Part shown: piece after piece, positions 52,303 through 60,507 of the stretch
Position numbering within the stretch: the stretch's first letter is position 1
Layout of the letters: each line of letters opens with the position of its first letter
Assembly (NCBI RefSeq): GCF_025950525.1
Contig: NZ_JAPDGS010000006.1
Span: 124,001-188,000, forward strand
Length of the DNA: 64,000 nucleotides
Direction: 5' to 3'
Source of the DNA: Stagnihabitans lacustris
GTDB taxonomy: Bacteria > Pseudomonadota > Alphaproteobacteria > Rhodobacterales > Rhodobacteraceae
The notes under the pieces: model-generated
Seen by the model: only the letters and a program-made list of their open reading frames with translations
Told to the model about the DNA's origin: nothing
Databases searched by the model: none
Program-made: the position numbers and the translations under genes

Positions 52303-55300
52303 ATGGACCATATTCTGACCCACGCCAGCCTGGAAGATGAAGCCTCCCTGACCGCCGCGAACCTGACCGCCGCCGCCCTGACGCCCGCCGACCGCGCCGC
52401 CATCACCGCCACGGGGGCCGATCTGGTGGCCCGTATCCGCGCCAGCGCCAAGCCCGGTCTGATGGAGGTCTTCCTCGCCGAATATGGCCTCTCGACCGAT
52501 GAGGGTATCGCGCTGATGTGCCTGGCCGAGGCGCTTTTGCGTGTCCCTGACGCCCCCACGATGGACGCCTTGATCGAGGACAAGATCGCCCCGGCCGATT
52601 GGGGCCGCCATCTGGGGCGGTCCTCCTCCAGCCTGGTGAACGCCTCGACCTGGGCCCTGATGCTGACCGGCAAGGTGCTGGAGGACCGCGAGCCGGGTAT
52701 CGTCTCCCACTTGCGGGGCGCCATGAAGCGGCTGGGCGAACCCGTGATCCGCACCGCCGTCTCCCGCGCCATGAAGGAAATGGGCCGCGCTTTCGTGCTG
52801 GGCGAGACGATCCAGGCGGCGATGGACCGGGCGCGAGACCTGGAGTCCAAGGGCTATACCTATTCCTATGACATGCTGGGCGAGGCTGCCCGCACCGAAG
52901 CCGACGCCCACCGCTATCACCTGTCCTATTCCGCCGCGATCACTGCCATCGCCCGTGCCGCGACCCATGGCGATATCCGCACCAATCCGGGGATTTCGGT
53001 GAAACTCTCGGCGCTGCATCCGCGCTATGAAGTCGCCCGCCGCGCTCAGGTGATGGAGGAACTGGTGCCGCGCCTGGCCTCGCTGGCGGGTCTGGCCAAG
53101 GCTGCAGGCATTGGGCTGAACATCGACGCCGAAGAGGCCGACCGCCTGACGCTGTCTTTGGAGGTCATCGAACAGGTCCTGTCCGACCCCTCCCTGAAGG
53201 GCTGGGAGGGCTTTGGCGTCGTCGTCCAGGCCTATGGGCGGCGTGCGGGCGCGGTGATCGACTGGCTTTATGCGACCGCCGAACGCCTTGACCGCAAGAT
53301 CATGGTCCGCCTGGTCAAGGGCGCCTATTGGGATGCCGAGATCAAGCGGGCCCAAGTCATGGGCCTGACCTCTTTCCCGGTCTATACGCGCAAAGAGGCC
53401 ACCGATGCCTCCTATATGGCGAACGCCCGCAAGCTGCTGTCGATGACCGACCGCATCTATCCGCAATTCGCCACCCACAACGCCCATACGGTCGCGGCCG
53501 TGTTGCATATGGGCCGCGACCTGCCGAACGGCGCCTACGAATTCCAGCGCCTGCATGGCATGGGCGAACGCCTGCATGACCTGGTGCTGGAAGGCCACGG
53601 CACGCGCTGCCGCATCTATGCGCCGGTGGGGGCGCACCGCGACCTTCTGGCCTATCTGGTGCGCCGGCTGTTGGAAAACGGGGCGAATTCCTCTTTCGTC
53701 AACCAGATCGTCAATGCCGAGATTCCGCCTGCGAAAGTCGCCGCCTGCCCGCTGACTGCGCTGGAGACCCCGCGCCCGCAGCCCGTGCCCTCGGGGCCGG
53801 ACCTCTTTGGGGCGCGGCGGAATTCGATGGGGTTTGACCTGACCGATGCGGGCGACCTTGAACGGATCGAGGCCGCGCGGGGCCCCTTCCGCGCGATGAT
53901 CTTCGAGGCGGGACCACGGATTGCCGGGGCGGTTGTGGGGGATCGGCGGTTGGGCGTGGCCAATCCGGCGGATGGGTCACTGACGGGGCATGTGGTGACA
54001 GCGGCGCTGGCCGATGCGGAAACCGCCCTTGCCGCCGCCCGTCCTTGGGATGCCGCGAACCGCGCTGAGGTCCTCAACCGCGCCGCCGACCTTTACGAGG
54101 CCAATTTCGGGGCGATCTTTGCGCTTTTGGCGCGTGAGGCGGGCAAGACCCTGGGCGACGCCGTGGCCGAACTGCGCGAGGCGGTGGATTTCCTGCGCTA
54201 TTACGCCGGGGGCACCAAGGGCGCACCGCGGGGGGTATTTGCCTGCATCAGCCCCTGGAACTTCCCCTTGGCGATTTTCACGGGGCAGGTGGCTGCGGCT
54301 TTGGCCACCGGGAACGCGGTCCTGGCCAAGCCTGCCGAGCAGACGCCCTTGATTGCGGCCCTGGCGGTGGATTTGCTGCATCAGGCCGGGGTGCCCCTGA
54401 CCGCGCTGCAGCTGCTGCCTGGGGATGGGACGGTGGGCGCGGCCCTGACGCGGGACCCACGGGTGGACGGCGTGGCCTTTACCGGATCAACCGAGACGGC
54501 CCTTCTGATCCGCCGGTCGATGGCCGAACACCTCGCCCCGGGCGCGCCCCTGATCGCCGAGACGGGCGGCCTGAACGCCATGCTGGTCGATTCGACGGCC
54601 CTGCCCGAACAGGCCGTGCGCGACATCATCGCGGCCAGCTTCCAATCGGCCGGGCAACGCTGTTCGGCGCTGCGCTGCCTTTATGTCCAGGAGGACATCG
54701 CCCCCCATGTCCTGACCATGCTGAAGGGCGCGATGGAGTGTCTGTCGCTGGGCCAGCCCTGGGATCTTGCGACCGACATAGGCCCGGTGATCGACGCCGA
54801 GGCGCGTGCGGGGATCGAGGCCCATATCGCGCTGGCGCGGGCCGAGGGGCGGGTTCTGTTCGAGATGAAGGCTCCGGGCACAGGGACCTTTGTGGCGCCC
54901 ACGGTGATCAAGGTCCCGGGGATTGCGGCGATGACGCGTGAGATCTTTGGCCCGGTGCTACATGTGGCGACCTTCCGTGCGGGTGAAATCCCTGCAGTGA
55001 TCGCGGCGGTGAACAAGACCGGTTACGGGCTGACCTTTGGCCTGCACTCCCGGATTGATGACCGGGTGCAAGAGGTCGTGGCGGGGGTTCATGCCGGCAA
55101 CATCTATGTGAACCGCAACCAGATCGGGGCGGTCGTGGGCAGCCAACCCTTTGGCGGAGAGGGGCTTTCGGGCACCGGCCCCAAGGCGGGCGGGCCGCAT
55201 TACCTGGGCCGGTTCGTGAAGGGGGCTCTGCCGACTGCAGCGATGGCACCTGATGCGGCGGCCGTGGCCCTGCCGACTGAACCTGAGGCGCGGGTGACGG

Positions 55301-55716
55301 CGGCCCTTTTGGCCGCACCGGGGTCAGGCCTGGTCGAGGTGCTGGACCTGCCCGGCCCCACGGGCGAGTCCAACCGGCTGTCGGTCCTGACGCGGGCGCC
55401 CTTGCTGTGCCTGGGGCCGGATGTGGCGGCCCAAGTGGCTGCGGTGCAGGCCTTGGGCGGCGTGGCGGTGGCGGCGCAGGGCCTGACGCCCGAGGCGCTG
55501 ACGCGGCTTGGCGGCTTTTCGGGCGCGCTGTGGGGCGGGGATGAGGCTACGGGCCGCACCTATGCCCGCGCGCTAGCCCAGCGGCAGGGTCCGATCCTGC
55601 CCCTGATCACCGGCGCCCCGGACCGCGCCCATGTGATGCAAGAGCGCCACGTGTGCATCGACACCACGGCCTCTGGCGGGAATGCGCAATTGCTGGCCGA
55701 GGTGGGGCAGGACTGA
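52303..55716 (+). CDS. putA: bifunctional proline dehydrogenase / P5C dehydrogenase PutA
   Basis: Oxidises proline to glutamate in two steps. The 1137-residue protein has an N-terminal helical region, the FAD proline dehydrogenase barrel (VRLVKGAYWDAEIKRAQVMG, ATHNAHTVAAV, GTRCRIYAPVGAHRDLLAYL) and an NAD-dependent aldehyde dehydrogenase domain (WNFPLAIFTGQVAAALATGN, Glu753 in AETGGLN, nucleophile Cys787 in SAGQRCSALR). A C-terminal domain (about 975-1137) follows. There is no N-terminal ribbon-helix-helix, so regulation is by PutR. A paired CTGCCGACTG element lies in frame at 55228-55279 (residues 976-993), giving two LPT tripeptides in the linker. Start ATG 52303 after GGGGAAG. Confidence 0.95.
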   Translation: MDHILTHASLEDEASLTAANLTAAALTPADRAAITATGADLVARIRASAKPGLMEVFLAEYGLSTDEGIALMCLAEALLRVPDAPTMDALIEDKIAPADWGRHLGRSSSSLVNASTWALMLTGKVLEDREPGIVSHLRGAMKRLGEPVIRTAVSRAMKEMGRAFVLGETIQAAMDRARDLESKGYTYSYDMLGEAARTEADAHRYHLSYSAAITAIARAATHGDIRTNPGISVKLSALHPRYEVARRAQVMEELVPRLASLAGLAKAAGIGLNIDAEEADRLTLSLEVIEQVLSDPSLKGWEGFGVVVQAYGRRAGAVIDWLYATAERLDRKIMVRLVKGAYWDAEIKRAQVMGLTSFPVYTRKEATDASYMANARKLLSMTDRIYPQFATHNAHTVAAVLHMGRDLPNGAYEFQRLHGMGERLHDLVLEGHGTRCRIYAPVGAHRDLLAYLVRRLLENGANSSFVNQIVNAEIPPAKVAACPLTALETPRPQPVPSGPDLFGARRNSMGFDLTDAGDLERIEAARGPFRAMIFEAGPRIAGAVVGDRRLGVANPADGSLTGHVVTAALADAETALAAARPWDAANRAEVLNRAADLYEANFGAIFALLAREAGKTLGDAVAELREAVDFLRYYAGGTKGAPRGVFACISPWNFPLAIFTGQVAAALATGNAVLAKPAEQTPLIAALAVDLLHQAGVPLTALQLLPGDGTVGAALTRDPRVDGVAFTGSTETALLIRRSMAEHLAPGAPLIAETGGLNAMLVDSTALPEQAVRDIIAASFQSAGQRCSALRCLYVQEDIAPHVLTMLKGAMECLSLGQPWDLATDIGPVIDAEARAGIEAHIALARAEGRVLFEMKAPGTGTFVAPTVIKVPGIAAMTREIFGPVLHVATFRAGEIPAVIAAVNKTGYGLTFGLHSRIDDRVQEVVAGVHAGNIYVNRNQIGAVVGSQPFGGEGLSGTGPKAGGPHYLGRFVKGALPTAAMAPDAAAVALPTEPEARVTAALLAAPGSGLVEVLDLPGPTGESNRLSVLTRAPLLCLGPDVAAQVAAVQALGGVAVAAQGLTPEALTRLGGFSGALWGGDEATGRTYARALAQRQGPILPLITGAPDRAHVMQERHVCIDTTASGGNAQLLAEVGQD
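55228..55279 (+). repeat. paired CTGCCGACTG element inside putA
   Basis: CTGCCGACTG at 55228-55237 and 55270-55279, 42 bp apart, first followed by CAGCG and second by AA, with CCTGATGC(G/C)GCG shared between this inner segment and the units at 7.5 kb. It falls in the linker between the aldehyde dehydrogenase domain and the C-terminal domain and keeps the frame open (ALPTAAMAPD...VALPTEPE). Confidence 0.7.
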
Positions 55717-55773
55717 GGCATCAGCCCCGCCGTTGGCTGCAGGCTCCGGCCGTCAGCGAAAGGGCCCGTCCAA

Positions 55774-55823
55774 AACCCACCCCCGAAGCCCACCTCCGAA
55801 ACCCACCCCCGAAGCCCACCTTT
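55774..55823. repeat. 26-bp tandem duplication between putA and slyX
   Basis: AACCCACCCCCGAAGCCCAC plus CTCCGA is followed by a second copy (55800-55823, slightly shortened). Each unit itself is two CCCACC(C/T)CCGAA(A/G) halves. It lies just before the slyX stop at 55830. Confidence 0.65.
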
Positions 55824-55829
55824 GTCCGT

Positions 55830-56033
55830 CTACCAATGCGGCGGGCGGACATTGGCGGCCGGGGTCTCCTGGCCCAGGGCCTCGCGCTCGGCCTCGCGTT
55901 CCACAAGCAGGCGGACCAGCCGGTTCAGCCGGTCGATCTCCTTGCCCTGACCCGTGACCATGTCCGAGAGATCCTCCACCCCCCGCATGAGATGCGCCAC
56001 GCGCTCTTCAAGGGCCTGCACGCGTTCCATCAT
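55830..56033 (-). CDS. slyX: SlyX-like coiled-coil protein
   Basis: A 67-residue protein: MMERVQALEERVAHLMRGVE and DLSDMVTGQGKEIDRLNRLV make heptad-type coiled coil, followed by REAEREALGQETPAANVRPP, with the C-terminal PPHW shared by SlyX proteins. Function of SlyX is unknown. ATG 56033 is 8 bases after AAAGGA. It ends in the tandem-duplicated region downstream of putA; convergent with putA. Confidence 0.82.
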   Translation of the reverse strand: MMERVQALEERVAHLMRGVEDLSDMVTGQGKEIDRLNRLVRLLVEREAEREALGQETPAANVRPPHW

Positions 56034-56208
56034 CCATCCGTTCCTTTCACAGAAGCCTGGCAACGCCATTCCGGTTATACCAAGGCCCGCCACGACGCCA
56101 GACACGGGTCTATCGGTTTCCAAAAGTGCAATCTTGCCCGTTTGGGCAGGGGGCAGGGGAGGGGGGCAGGAGGAGAGCGTGGGTAGGAGGACAGGGGTTC
56201 AGGGTGCG

Positions 56209-56253
56209 TGCGATTTGTTTCGCAACTGGTTCCACACACAAGTGGCCTGAGCC
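56209..56253 (-). repeat. 45-bp dispersed element, copy 2
   Basis: The reverse complement reads GGCTCAGGCCACTTG ... GAAACAAATCGCA, matching 38 of 45 positions of the copy at 15954-15998. Seven substitutions, no gaps. The nested stem of copy 1 is partly lost here (AGTTGC in place of AGTGGC). Confidence 0.65.
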
Positions 56254-56308
56254 CCGCTGTTGCCCCGCTATCGGGAGACCGGGCCAAAGACTCGGGCGAA
56301 AACGCTCT

Positions 56309-56453
56309 CTCAGACGTGCCCTCACTCAGACTCGGCCCCCACTCAGACGGGCCCCCACTCAGACGTGCCCTCACTCAGACTCGGCCCCCACTCAGACTGG
56401 CCCCCACTCAGACGTGCCCCCACTCAGACGGGCCCTCACCCAGACTCGGCCCA
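56309..56453. repeat. nine-unit 16-17 bp tandem array
   Basis: Nine units of the form CTCAGAC(N2-3)GCCC(C/T)CA, 16 or 17 bp each, starting at 56309. Variants CGT, CTCG, CGG recur in the same order in units 1-3 and 4-6, giving a higher-order period of about 49 bp. The last unit (from 56439) is degenerate and ends 15 bp before the DUF1178 stop. Confidence 0.8.
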
Positions 56454-56467
56454 ACCAACACCTGCCC

Positions 56468-56899
56468 TCAATTCGACTTGCGGGTCGGCAGGAAGGGCAG
56501 GGGCGCCACCGGGACGCCCTCTTCCAGCAGGGCCATCGCCTCTTCGGGCCGCGCCTCGCCATAGATCGACCTTTCGGGCGCGTCGCCCAGGTGCATCGCC
56601 CGCGCCTCGGCCACGAAGTTCATGCCGACATAGTCGGAATTGGCCTCGACATGGGTTTTCAGCGCGGCAATTGCTGCCGCACGTTCGGCCTCGGCTGCGG
56701 CCGCCTTCGAGACCTCGTCCGCGGCCCGTGCCAGACCCGAAGCCACCTGCGGCGCCATCAGCGCCTTGTCCACCGTGCAAGACCCACATTCGGGGCAGGC
56801 GACATGGCCAGCCGTCCGCAGCCCGTCAAAGGCTTCGGCCGATTTGAACCAGCTTTCGAAAGCATGGCCCGCCTGACATTTCAGCGCGTAACGGATCAT
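56468..56899 (-). CDS. DUF1178 family protein
   Basis: A 143-residue protein starting MIRYALKCQAGHAFESWFKS, with a zinc-finger-like Cys set (C8 ... CPECGSCTVDKALMAPQVA) and a charged helical middle, ending GDAPERSIYGEARPEEAMAL and LPFLP. These are the hallmarks of DUF1178, widespread in alpha- and betaproteobacteria, of unknown function. The two CxxC-type sites suggest a zinc ribbon. ATG 56899 is preferred over the upstream start at 56935. Confidence 0.9.
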   Translation of the reverse strand: MIRYALKCQAGHAFESWFKSAEAFDGLRTAGHVACPECGSCTVDKALMAPQVASGLARAADEVSKAAAAEAERAAAIAALKTHVEANSDYVGMNFVAEARAMHLGDAPERSIYGEARPEEAMALLEEGVPVAPLPFLPTRKSN

Positions 56900-57018
56900 C
56901 TGCGCCCCTTGTTTCTGCCTTTGGTGTCGGCCCATGGCCTGCGCCGCGCCCAGTCTTGCAGATAGGCTTTACCCAAACGTTTCCAAGCCCGAAAGCCCCC
57001 CAAACTTCCAAACCCGGC

Positions 57019-57558
57019 CTAGCCCTTGGCCTTGCGGTGGCGGGCGGGGGGGGCCACCAGGCCGGGGTCTTGGGCCAGGGCCAGGAACAGATCGGACAGG
57101 CCGGTTTCGGCGACCAGGCCTGCGGCCTCTTCGGCATCGAACCATTTGCGCCGCCGCTCTTTGCGTTCGGGCCAGCGCGATTTGACCTCGCGCAAGCGCA
57201 GCGGATAGACCGTCACACAGCAAGACCGCACCGAGCGATCCCGCAAGACCTTGTCATAGACGAAACGCCCCAAAGGATCGGCCGAGACCTTGCCAAGCGC
57301 CCCGGCCTCTTCCCAGGCCTCGCGGGCGGCGGCCTCTTCGGGGGCGATGCCCTCCATCGGCCAGCCCTTTGGGATCACCCAGCGCCCGGTTTCGCGCGAT
57401 GTCACCATCATCACCTCGACCCGGCCCTTTTTCAGCCGCCAGCACAGCGCGGCCATCTGGCCAAGCGCCGATGGCGAAACCGGACCCAGAACGGGTCCCG
57501 TGTCGGTAAAGTTGTCCCCGGACCCGTCGGGGCGCGGGGGGGAAATGGAAATCGACAT
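57019..57558 (-). CDS. NUDIX hydrolase
   Basis: A 179-residue NUDIX protein. The Nudix box GWPMEGIAPEEAAAREAWEE plus AGA follows the consensus GX5EX7REUXEEXGU completely, so pyrophosphatase activity is expected. WVIPKG precedes the box, as in the DIPP/ADP-ribose-type subset acting on diphosphoinositol or dinucleoside polyphosphates; the substrate is undetermined. ATG 57558. It is in the same direction as DUF1178, 119 bp apart. Confidence 0.9.
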   Translation of the reverse strand: MSISISPPRPDGSGDNFTDTGPVLGPVSPSALGQMAALCWRLKKGRVEVMMVTSRETGRWVIPKGWPMEGIAPEEAAAREAWEEAGALGKVSADPLGRFVYDKVLRDRSVRSCCVTVYPLRLREVKSRWPERKERRRKWFDAEEAAGLVAETGLSDLFLALAQDPGLVAPPARHRKAKG

Positions 57559-57652
57559 CGGCTGCTCGATCGCACGGGTTACAGGGGCGCTCTTGTGTCG
57601 GGCGCATCATCTGAGTTTGGCACGTTGTCGCGGTCATGCAAGTCTGCTTGCG

Positions 57653-58852
57653 TCACTTTCGGGCGATGAGGGACAAAAGCGCCGCGATCAGGGCCGTACC
57701 GTCGCCGCTTTGGGCAAGGCAGGCGGCGGCGGCCTGGGCCATGCGGTCCTGGGTGGCGCCGTCCAGGGCCGTCAGTGCCGCGGGCGACCAAGGCAGAGCC
57801 GCGCCCTTGGCCTGCAGCGTGGCATAGGCGGCCTGAAAGTTCGCCACATGCGGCCCGTGCAGGATGGCCGCGCCGTGGCGGGCGGGCTCCCACGGGGTAT
57901 GGCCGCGCTTGTCGACCAACGAGCCTCCGACAAAACAGGCGCCGGCCATGGCATACCAAAGGTCCATCTCGCCCATCGTATCGGCCAGAAAGACCCGGGG
58001 GCCGGTTGTTTGGGGCGCGCTGCTTTGGGCAACGGCGGGCATCTCGCCGCGAGAGCGTCGGCCAAAGGTCAGGCCGCGGGCGGCGATCAGCTTTGCCACC
58101 GCGTCGCCGCGCCTTGGGTGGCGGGGGGCCAGGATCAGCAGGTCGAAGGGCGGGGCGAGGGCATCCAGGATCAGCGCCTCTTCGCCGGCATGGGTCGAGG
58201 CCGCCAGCAGCACCCGCGCCCTTTGCCCCCGCGGCGCCCAGGTGGGTTGGGGCAGGCGGGCCGTCGCCGCGGCCTTCAGGTCAAAGACCGGACCCGGGGC
58301 CAAGCCAAGCGCCGCCAGCCTTTCGGCGGTCTGTGAATCCTGAGCCGACACCAGCGCCGCGCCTTGCAGAAAGCCCAGGCCCGCGCGGCCCCAGAACCGC
58401 GCCGAACGCTCGGACATCCGCGCGCCGATCAGCGCAAAGGGCAGGCCGCGGGCGCGCAGCATGGTGAAACGGTGAGGCCAGAATTCGGCCTCCAGGTTGA
58501 TCAGGGCGCAGGGCGGCTGGCGCAGAAACCGCCGCAACGCCAGGCCAAGGTCCAGCGGCGCCAGGCTGACACGCACGCCGGGCAGGCCCCAGCCCGCCAC
58601 CATGTCGCGCCCCGTCACGGTCGAGGCGGTGACAAGGACGGGGCCTTGGGCGGCCAGGGCCTCGATCACCCAGCGCGCCGAGGCAAGTTCGCCGTTGGAG
58701 GCGCCATGGACCCAAATGGCCCCCGCAGCCGGGGAGCCGCCCAGGCGCTGGTTCAGGTCCCGCAACGTCTCGCGCCGCAAAAGCCGCCACAGAGCCAGGC
58801 CCAGCATCAGCCGGGGCAGCAGCCAGAACAGAAGGCGGAAGGGCAGGGTCAT
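57653..58852 (-). CDS. waaA: 3-deoxy-D-manno-octulosonate transferase-like glycosyltransferase
   Basis: A 399-residue GT-B glycosyltransferase of the KdtA/WaaA type, which adds Kdo to lipid A precursor from CMP-Kdo. It has an N-terminal hydrophobic anchor (RLLFWLLPRLMLGLALW), WVHGASNGELASARW with the proposed base Glu, LVTASTVTGRDM, NLEAEFWPHRF and the nucleotide-binding ADTMGEMDLWYAMAGACFVG and GHTPWEPARHGAAIL. It lies in the same orientation as the amidase upstream (98 bp away). The residue pattern is WaaA-like, but a role distinct from core Kdo transfer is possible. Confidence 0.88.
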   Translation of the reverse strand: MTLPFRLLFWLLPRLMLGLALWRLLRRETLRDLNQRLGGSPAAGAIWVHGASNGELASARWVIEALAAQGPVLVTASTVTGRDMVAGWGLPGVRVSLAPLDLGLALRRFLRQPPCALINLEAEFWPHRFTMLRARGLPFALIGARMSERSARFWGRAGLGFLQGAALVSAQDSQTAERLAALGLAPGPVFDLKAAATARLPQPTWAPRGQRARVLLAASTHAGEEALILDALAPPFDLLILAPRHPRRGDAVAKLIAARGLTFGRRSRGEMPAVAQSSAPQTTGPRVFLADTMGEMDLWYAMAGACFVGGSLVDKRGHTPWEPARHGAAILHGPHVANFQAAYATLQAKGAALPWSPAALTALDGATQDRMAQAAAACLAQSGDGTALIAALLSLIARK

Positions 58853-58950
58853 GGCGATGGCTTAGCGCGGGATCGGGCCAAGGGGAAGATGATTGGCGGC
58901 CCCGCCGCGCGTGCCGCCGTTTGTCCTGTAAGGCTCTGCCCCCGCCCCCC

Positions 58951-60378
58951 TCAGGTCTTGGCGTCGCCTTGCAGGACCGGCGGCCGCTGTCCAGGCCAAT
59001 CGGTCGCCAGATGCCAGGCCTGCCCCATGGCCAGCACCGCCGCATCGGCCCCCACCGGGCCCGCCAGCTGCAGCCCCATCGGCAGGCCCTGCGCGCCAAA
59101 TCCCACCGGCAGCGACAGGCAGGGCAGCCCGGCCAGCGAGACGGGGATCACCACCTCCATCCAGCGGTGATAGGTGTCCATCCGGGTGCCCGCGATTTCG
59201 GCAGGCCAGCGCAGATTGACATCAAAGGGCCAGACCTGCGCCGTGGGCAAAGCCAGCGCGTCGAACCGCTGGAACAGCCGCGCCACCGTGGCATACCAGG
59301 TCGAACGGATCACGCTGGCACGGTAGACCAGTTCGGCGCTCATGCCCGTGCCGGCCTCGATCTCCCACAGCGTCTCGGGCTTGATCTGCGCCCGTTTCGC
59401 CGGGTCCGCCACCAGGTCGGCAAAGCCGTTGGAATTCAGCATCGCCCGCAAAGTCACCCAGGCGCGCCAAAGATCGCCTGCCGGGAAGGGCGGCGCCACC
59501 TCTTCGACCACGGCGCCCAGGGCCTCCATCTGCCGCAAAGCGTTCCGGCAGATATCCAGGACGCCGGGTTCCATCGCATAGGCCCCGCCCCAGTCGCCCA
59601 GCCAGGCGATGCGCTTGCCCCGAAGGCTGGCGCGCTCCAGCCCCGCGGTGAAATCCGACGGCGCCCGGCCAAAGGGCACCTCTGGATTGCCCCCCGCCTG
59701 CACCGCCAAAAGCCGCGCCACGTCCTCGATGGTGCGCCCCATCGGGCCCTCGGTGGCCAGGGTCGCCAGAAAGCTGTCCCCCTCGGCATCGGCGGGCACC
59801 AAACCCCACGAAGGCCGAAACCCATAGACGTTGCAGAACCCGGCCGGATTGCGCAGCGAGCCCATCATGTCCGACCCATCCGCCACCGGGATCATCCGTG
59901 CCGCCAGCCCCGCCGCCGCCCCGCCCGAAGAGCCCCCCGCCGTGCGCCCCAGGTCATAGGGGTTGCGCGTCGCGCCAAACACCGGGTTGAACGTATGCGA
60001 CCCATGGCCCCATTCGGGCGTGTTGGTCTTGGCCACAAAGATCGCCCCCGCGCCGCGCATCCGGGCCGCCAGAAGATCATCCTTCACCGGCACGACATCG
60101 CGATACAAAGGCGAGCCCCAGGTGGTCCGCAGCCCCTTGGTTGCACACAGATCCTTGACTGCCAAAGGCAGCCCATGCAGCCAGCCGCCCGCGCCGTCAT
60201 CGGCCGCCCGCGCCTCGGCCATCAGATCATCGGGATCGCGCAACGACACCAGCGCATTGACCGCGCCATTGACCGCAGCAACCCGCCCCAGATGCGCCGC
60301 CATCACCTCGGAGGGCGCAAAATCCCGCCCCGTAATGCCCCGGGAAAGGTCCGAGGCCGACATTTCCCAAAGTTCCAT
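58951..60378 (-). CDS. amidase-signature family amidase
   Basis: A 475-residue amidase of the Ser-cisSer-Lys family. The triad appears complete: Lys75 in PLAVKDLCATKG, cis-Ser150 in TAGGSSGGAAAG and nucleophile Ser174 in MMGSLRNPAGF, at the conserved 24-residue spacing. The common GGGS(I/L)R is MMGSLR here. Substrate unknown; the family includes indoleacetamide and fatty-acid amidases. ATG 60378 starts MELWEMSASDLSR. A repeat region separates it from the potD gene. Confidence 0.9.
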   Translation of the reverse strand: MELWEMSASDLSRGITGRDFAPSEVMAAHLGRVAAVNGAVNALVSLRDPDDLMAEARAADDGAGGWLHGLPLAVKDLCATKGLRTTWGSPLYRDVVPVKDDLLAARMRGAGAIFVAKTNTPEWGHGSHTFNPVFGATRNPYDLGRTAGGSSGGAAAGLAARMIPVADGSDMMGSLRNPAGFCNVYGFRPSWGLVPADAEGDSFLATLATEGPMGRTIEDVARLLAVQAGGNPEVPFGRAPSDFTAGLERASLRGKRIAWLGDWGGAYAMEPGVLDICRNALRQMEALGAVVEEVAPPFPAGDLWRAWVTLRAMLNSNGFADLVADPAKRAQIKPETLWEIEAGTGMSAELVYRASVIRSTWYATVARLFQRFDALALPTAQVWPFDVNLRWPAEIAGTRMDTYHRWMEVVIPVSLAGLPCLSLPVGFGAQGLPMGLQLAGPVGADAAVLAMGQAWHLATDWPGQRPPVLQGDAKT

Positions 60379-60401
60379 CGCGGGCCCTTTCAACTTGGCG
60401 T

Positions 60402-60485
60402 AAATATCCCCGGGGAGTTGTCAAAGGGGCGCGGGCGCCCCTCTGAAGATGATGTCTGGGGGAGGGCAAGGCCCTCCCCCAGTTG
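60402..60485 (+). repeat. AAATATCC-hairpin element, copy C
   Basis: AAATATCCCCGGGG (60402-60415), then TCAAAGGGGCGC with the perfect hairpin AGGGGCGC-GG-GCGCCCCT (60425-60442), then a second strong hairpin CTGGGGGAGGG...CCCTCCCCCAG (60459-60481). The first two parts match copy A at 16.0 kb in order and sequence. The region lies between the amidase start and the potD stop and may end the potD transcript. Confidence 0.7.
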
Positions 60486-60507
60486 GGCGACGCCAAAGGC
60501 GGCGCAA

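Larger units (their letters stand above)
56034..56467. other. 434-bp non-coding region with repeats
   Basis: Holds the slyX promoter side, a purine-rich tract (56150-56200), the inverse copy of the 45-bp dispersed element (56209-56253) and a nine-unit tandem array (56309-56453). Open frames on both strands cross the array but only read out its periodicity; no gene supported. Confidence 0.6.

Noticed and set aside
56309-56453. Possible CRISPR or iteron origin
   Set aside because: Units are 16-17 bp head to tail with no spacers, on a chromosomal segment with no replication initiator gene nearby.
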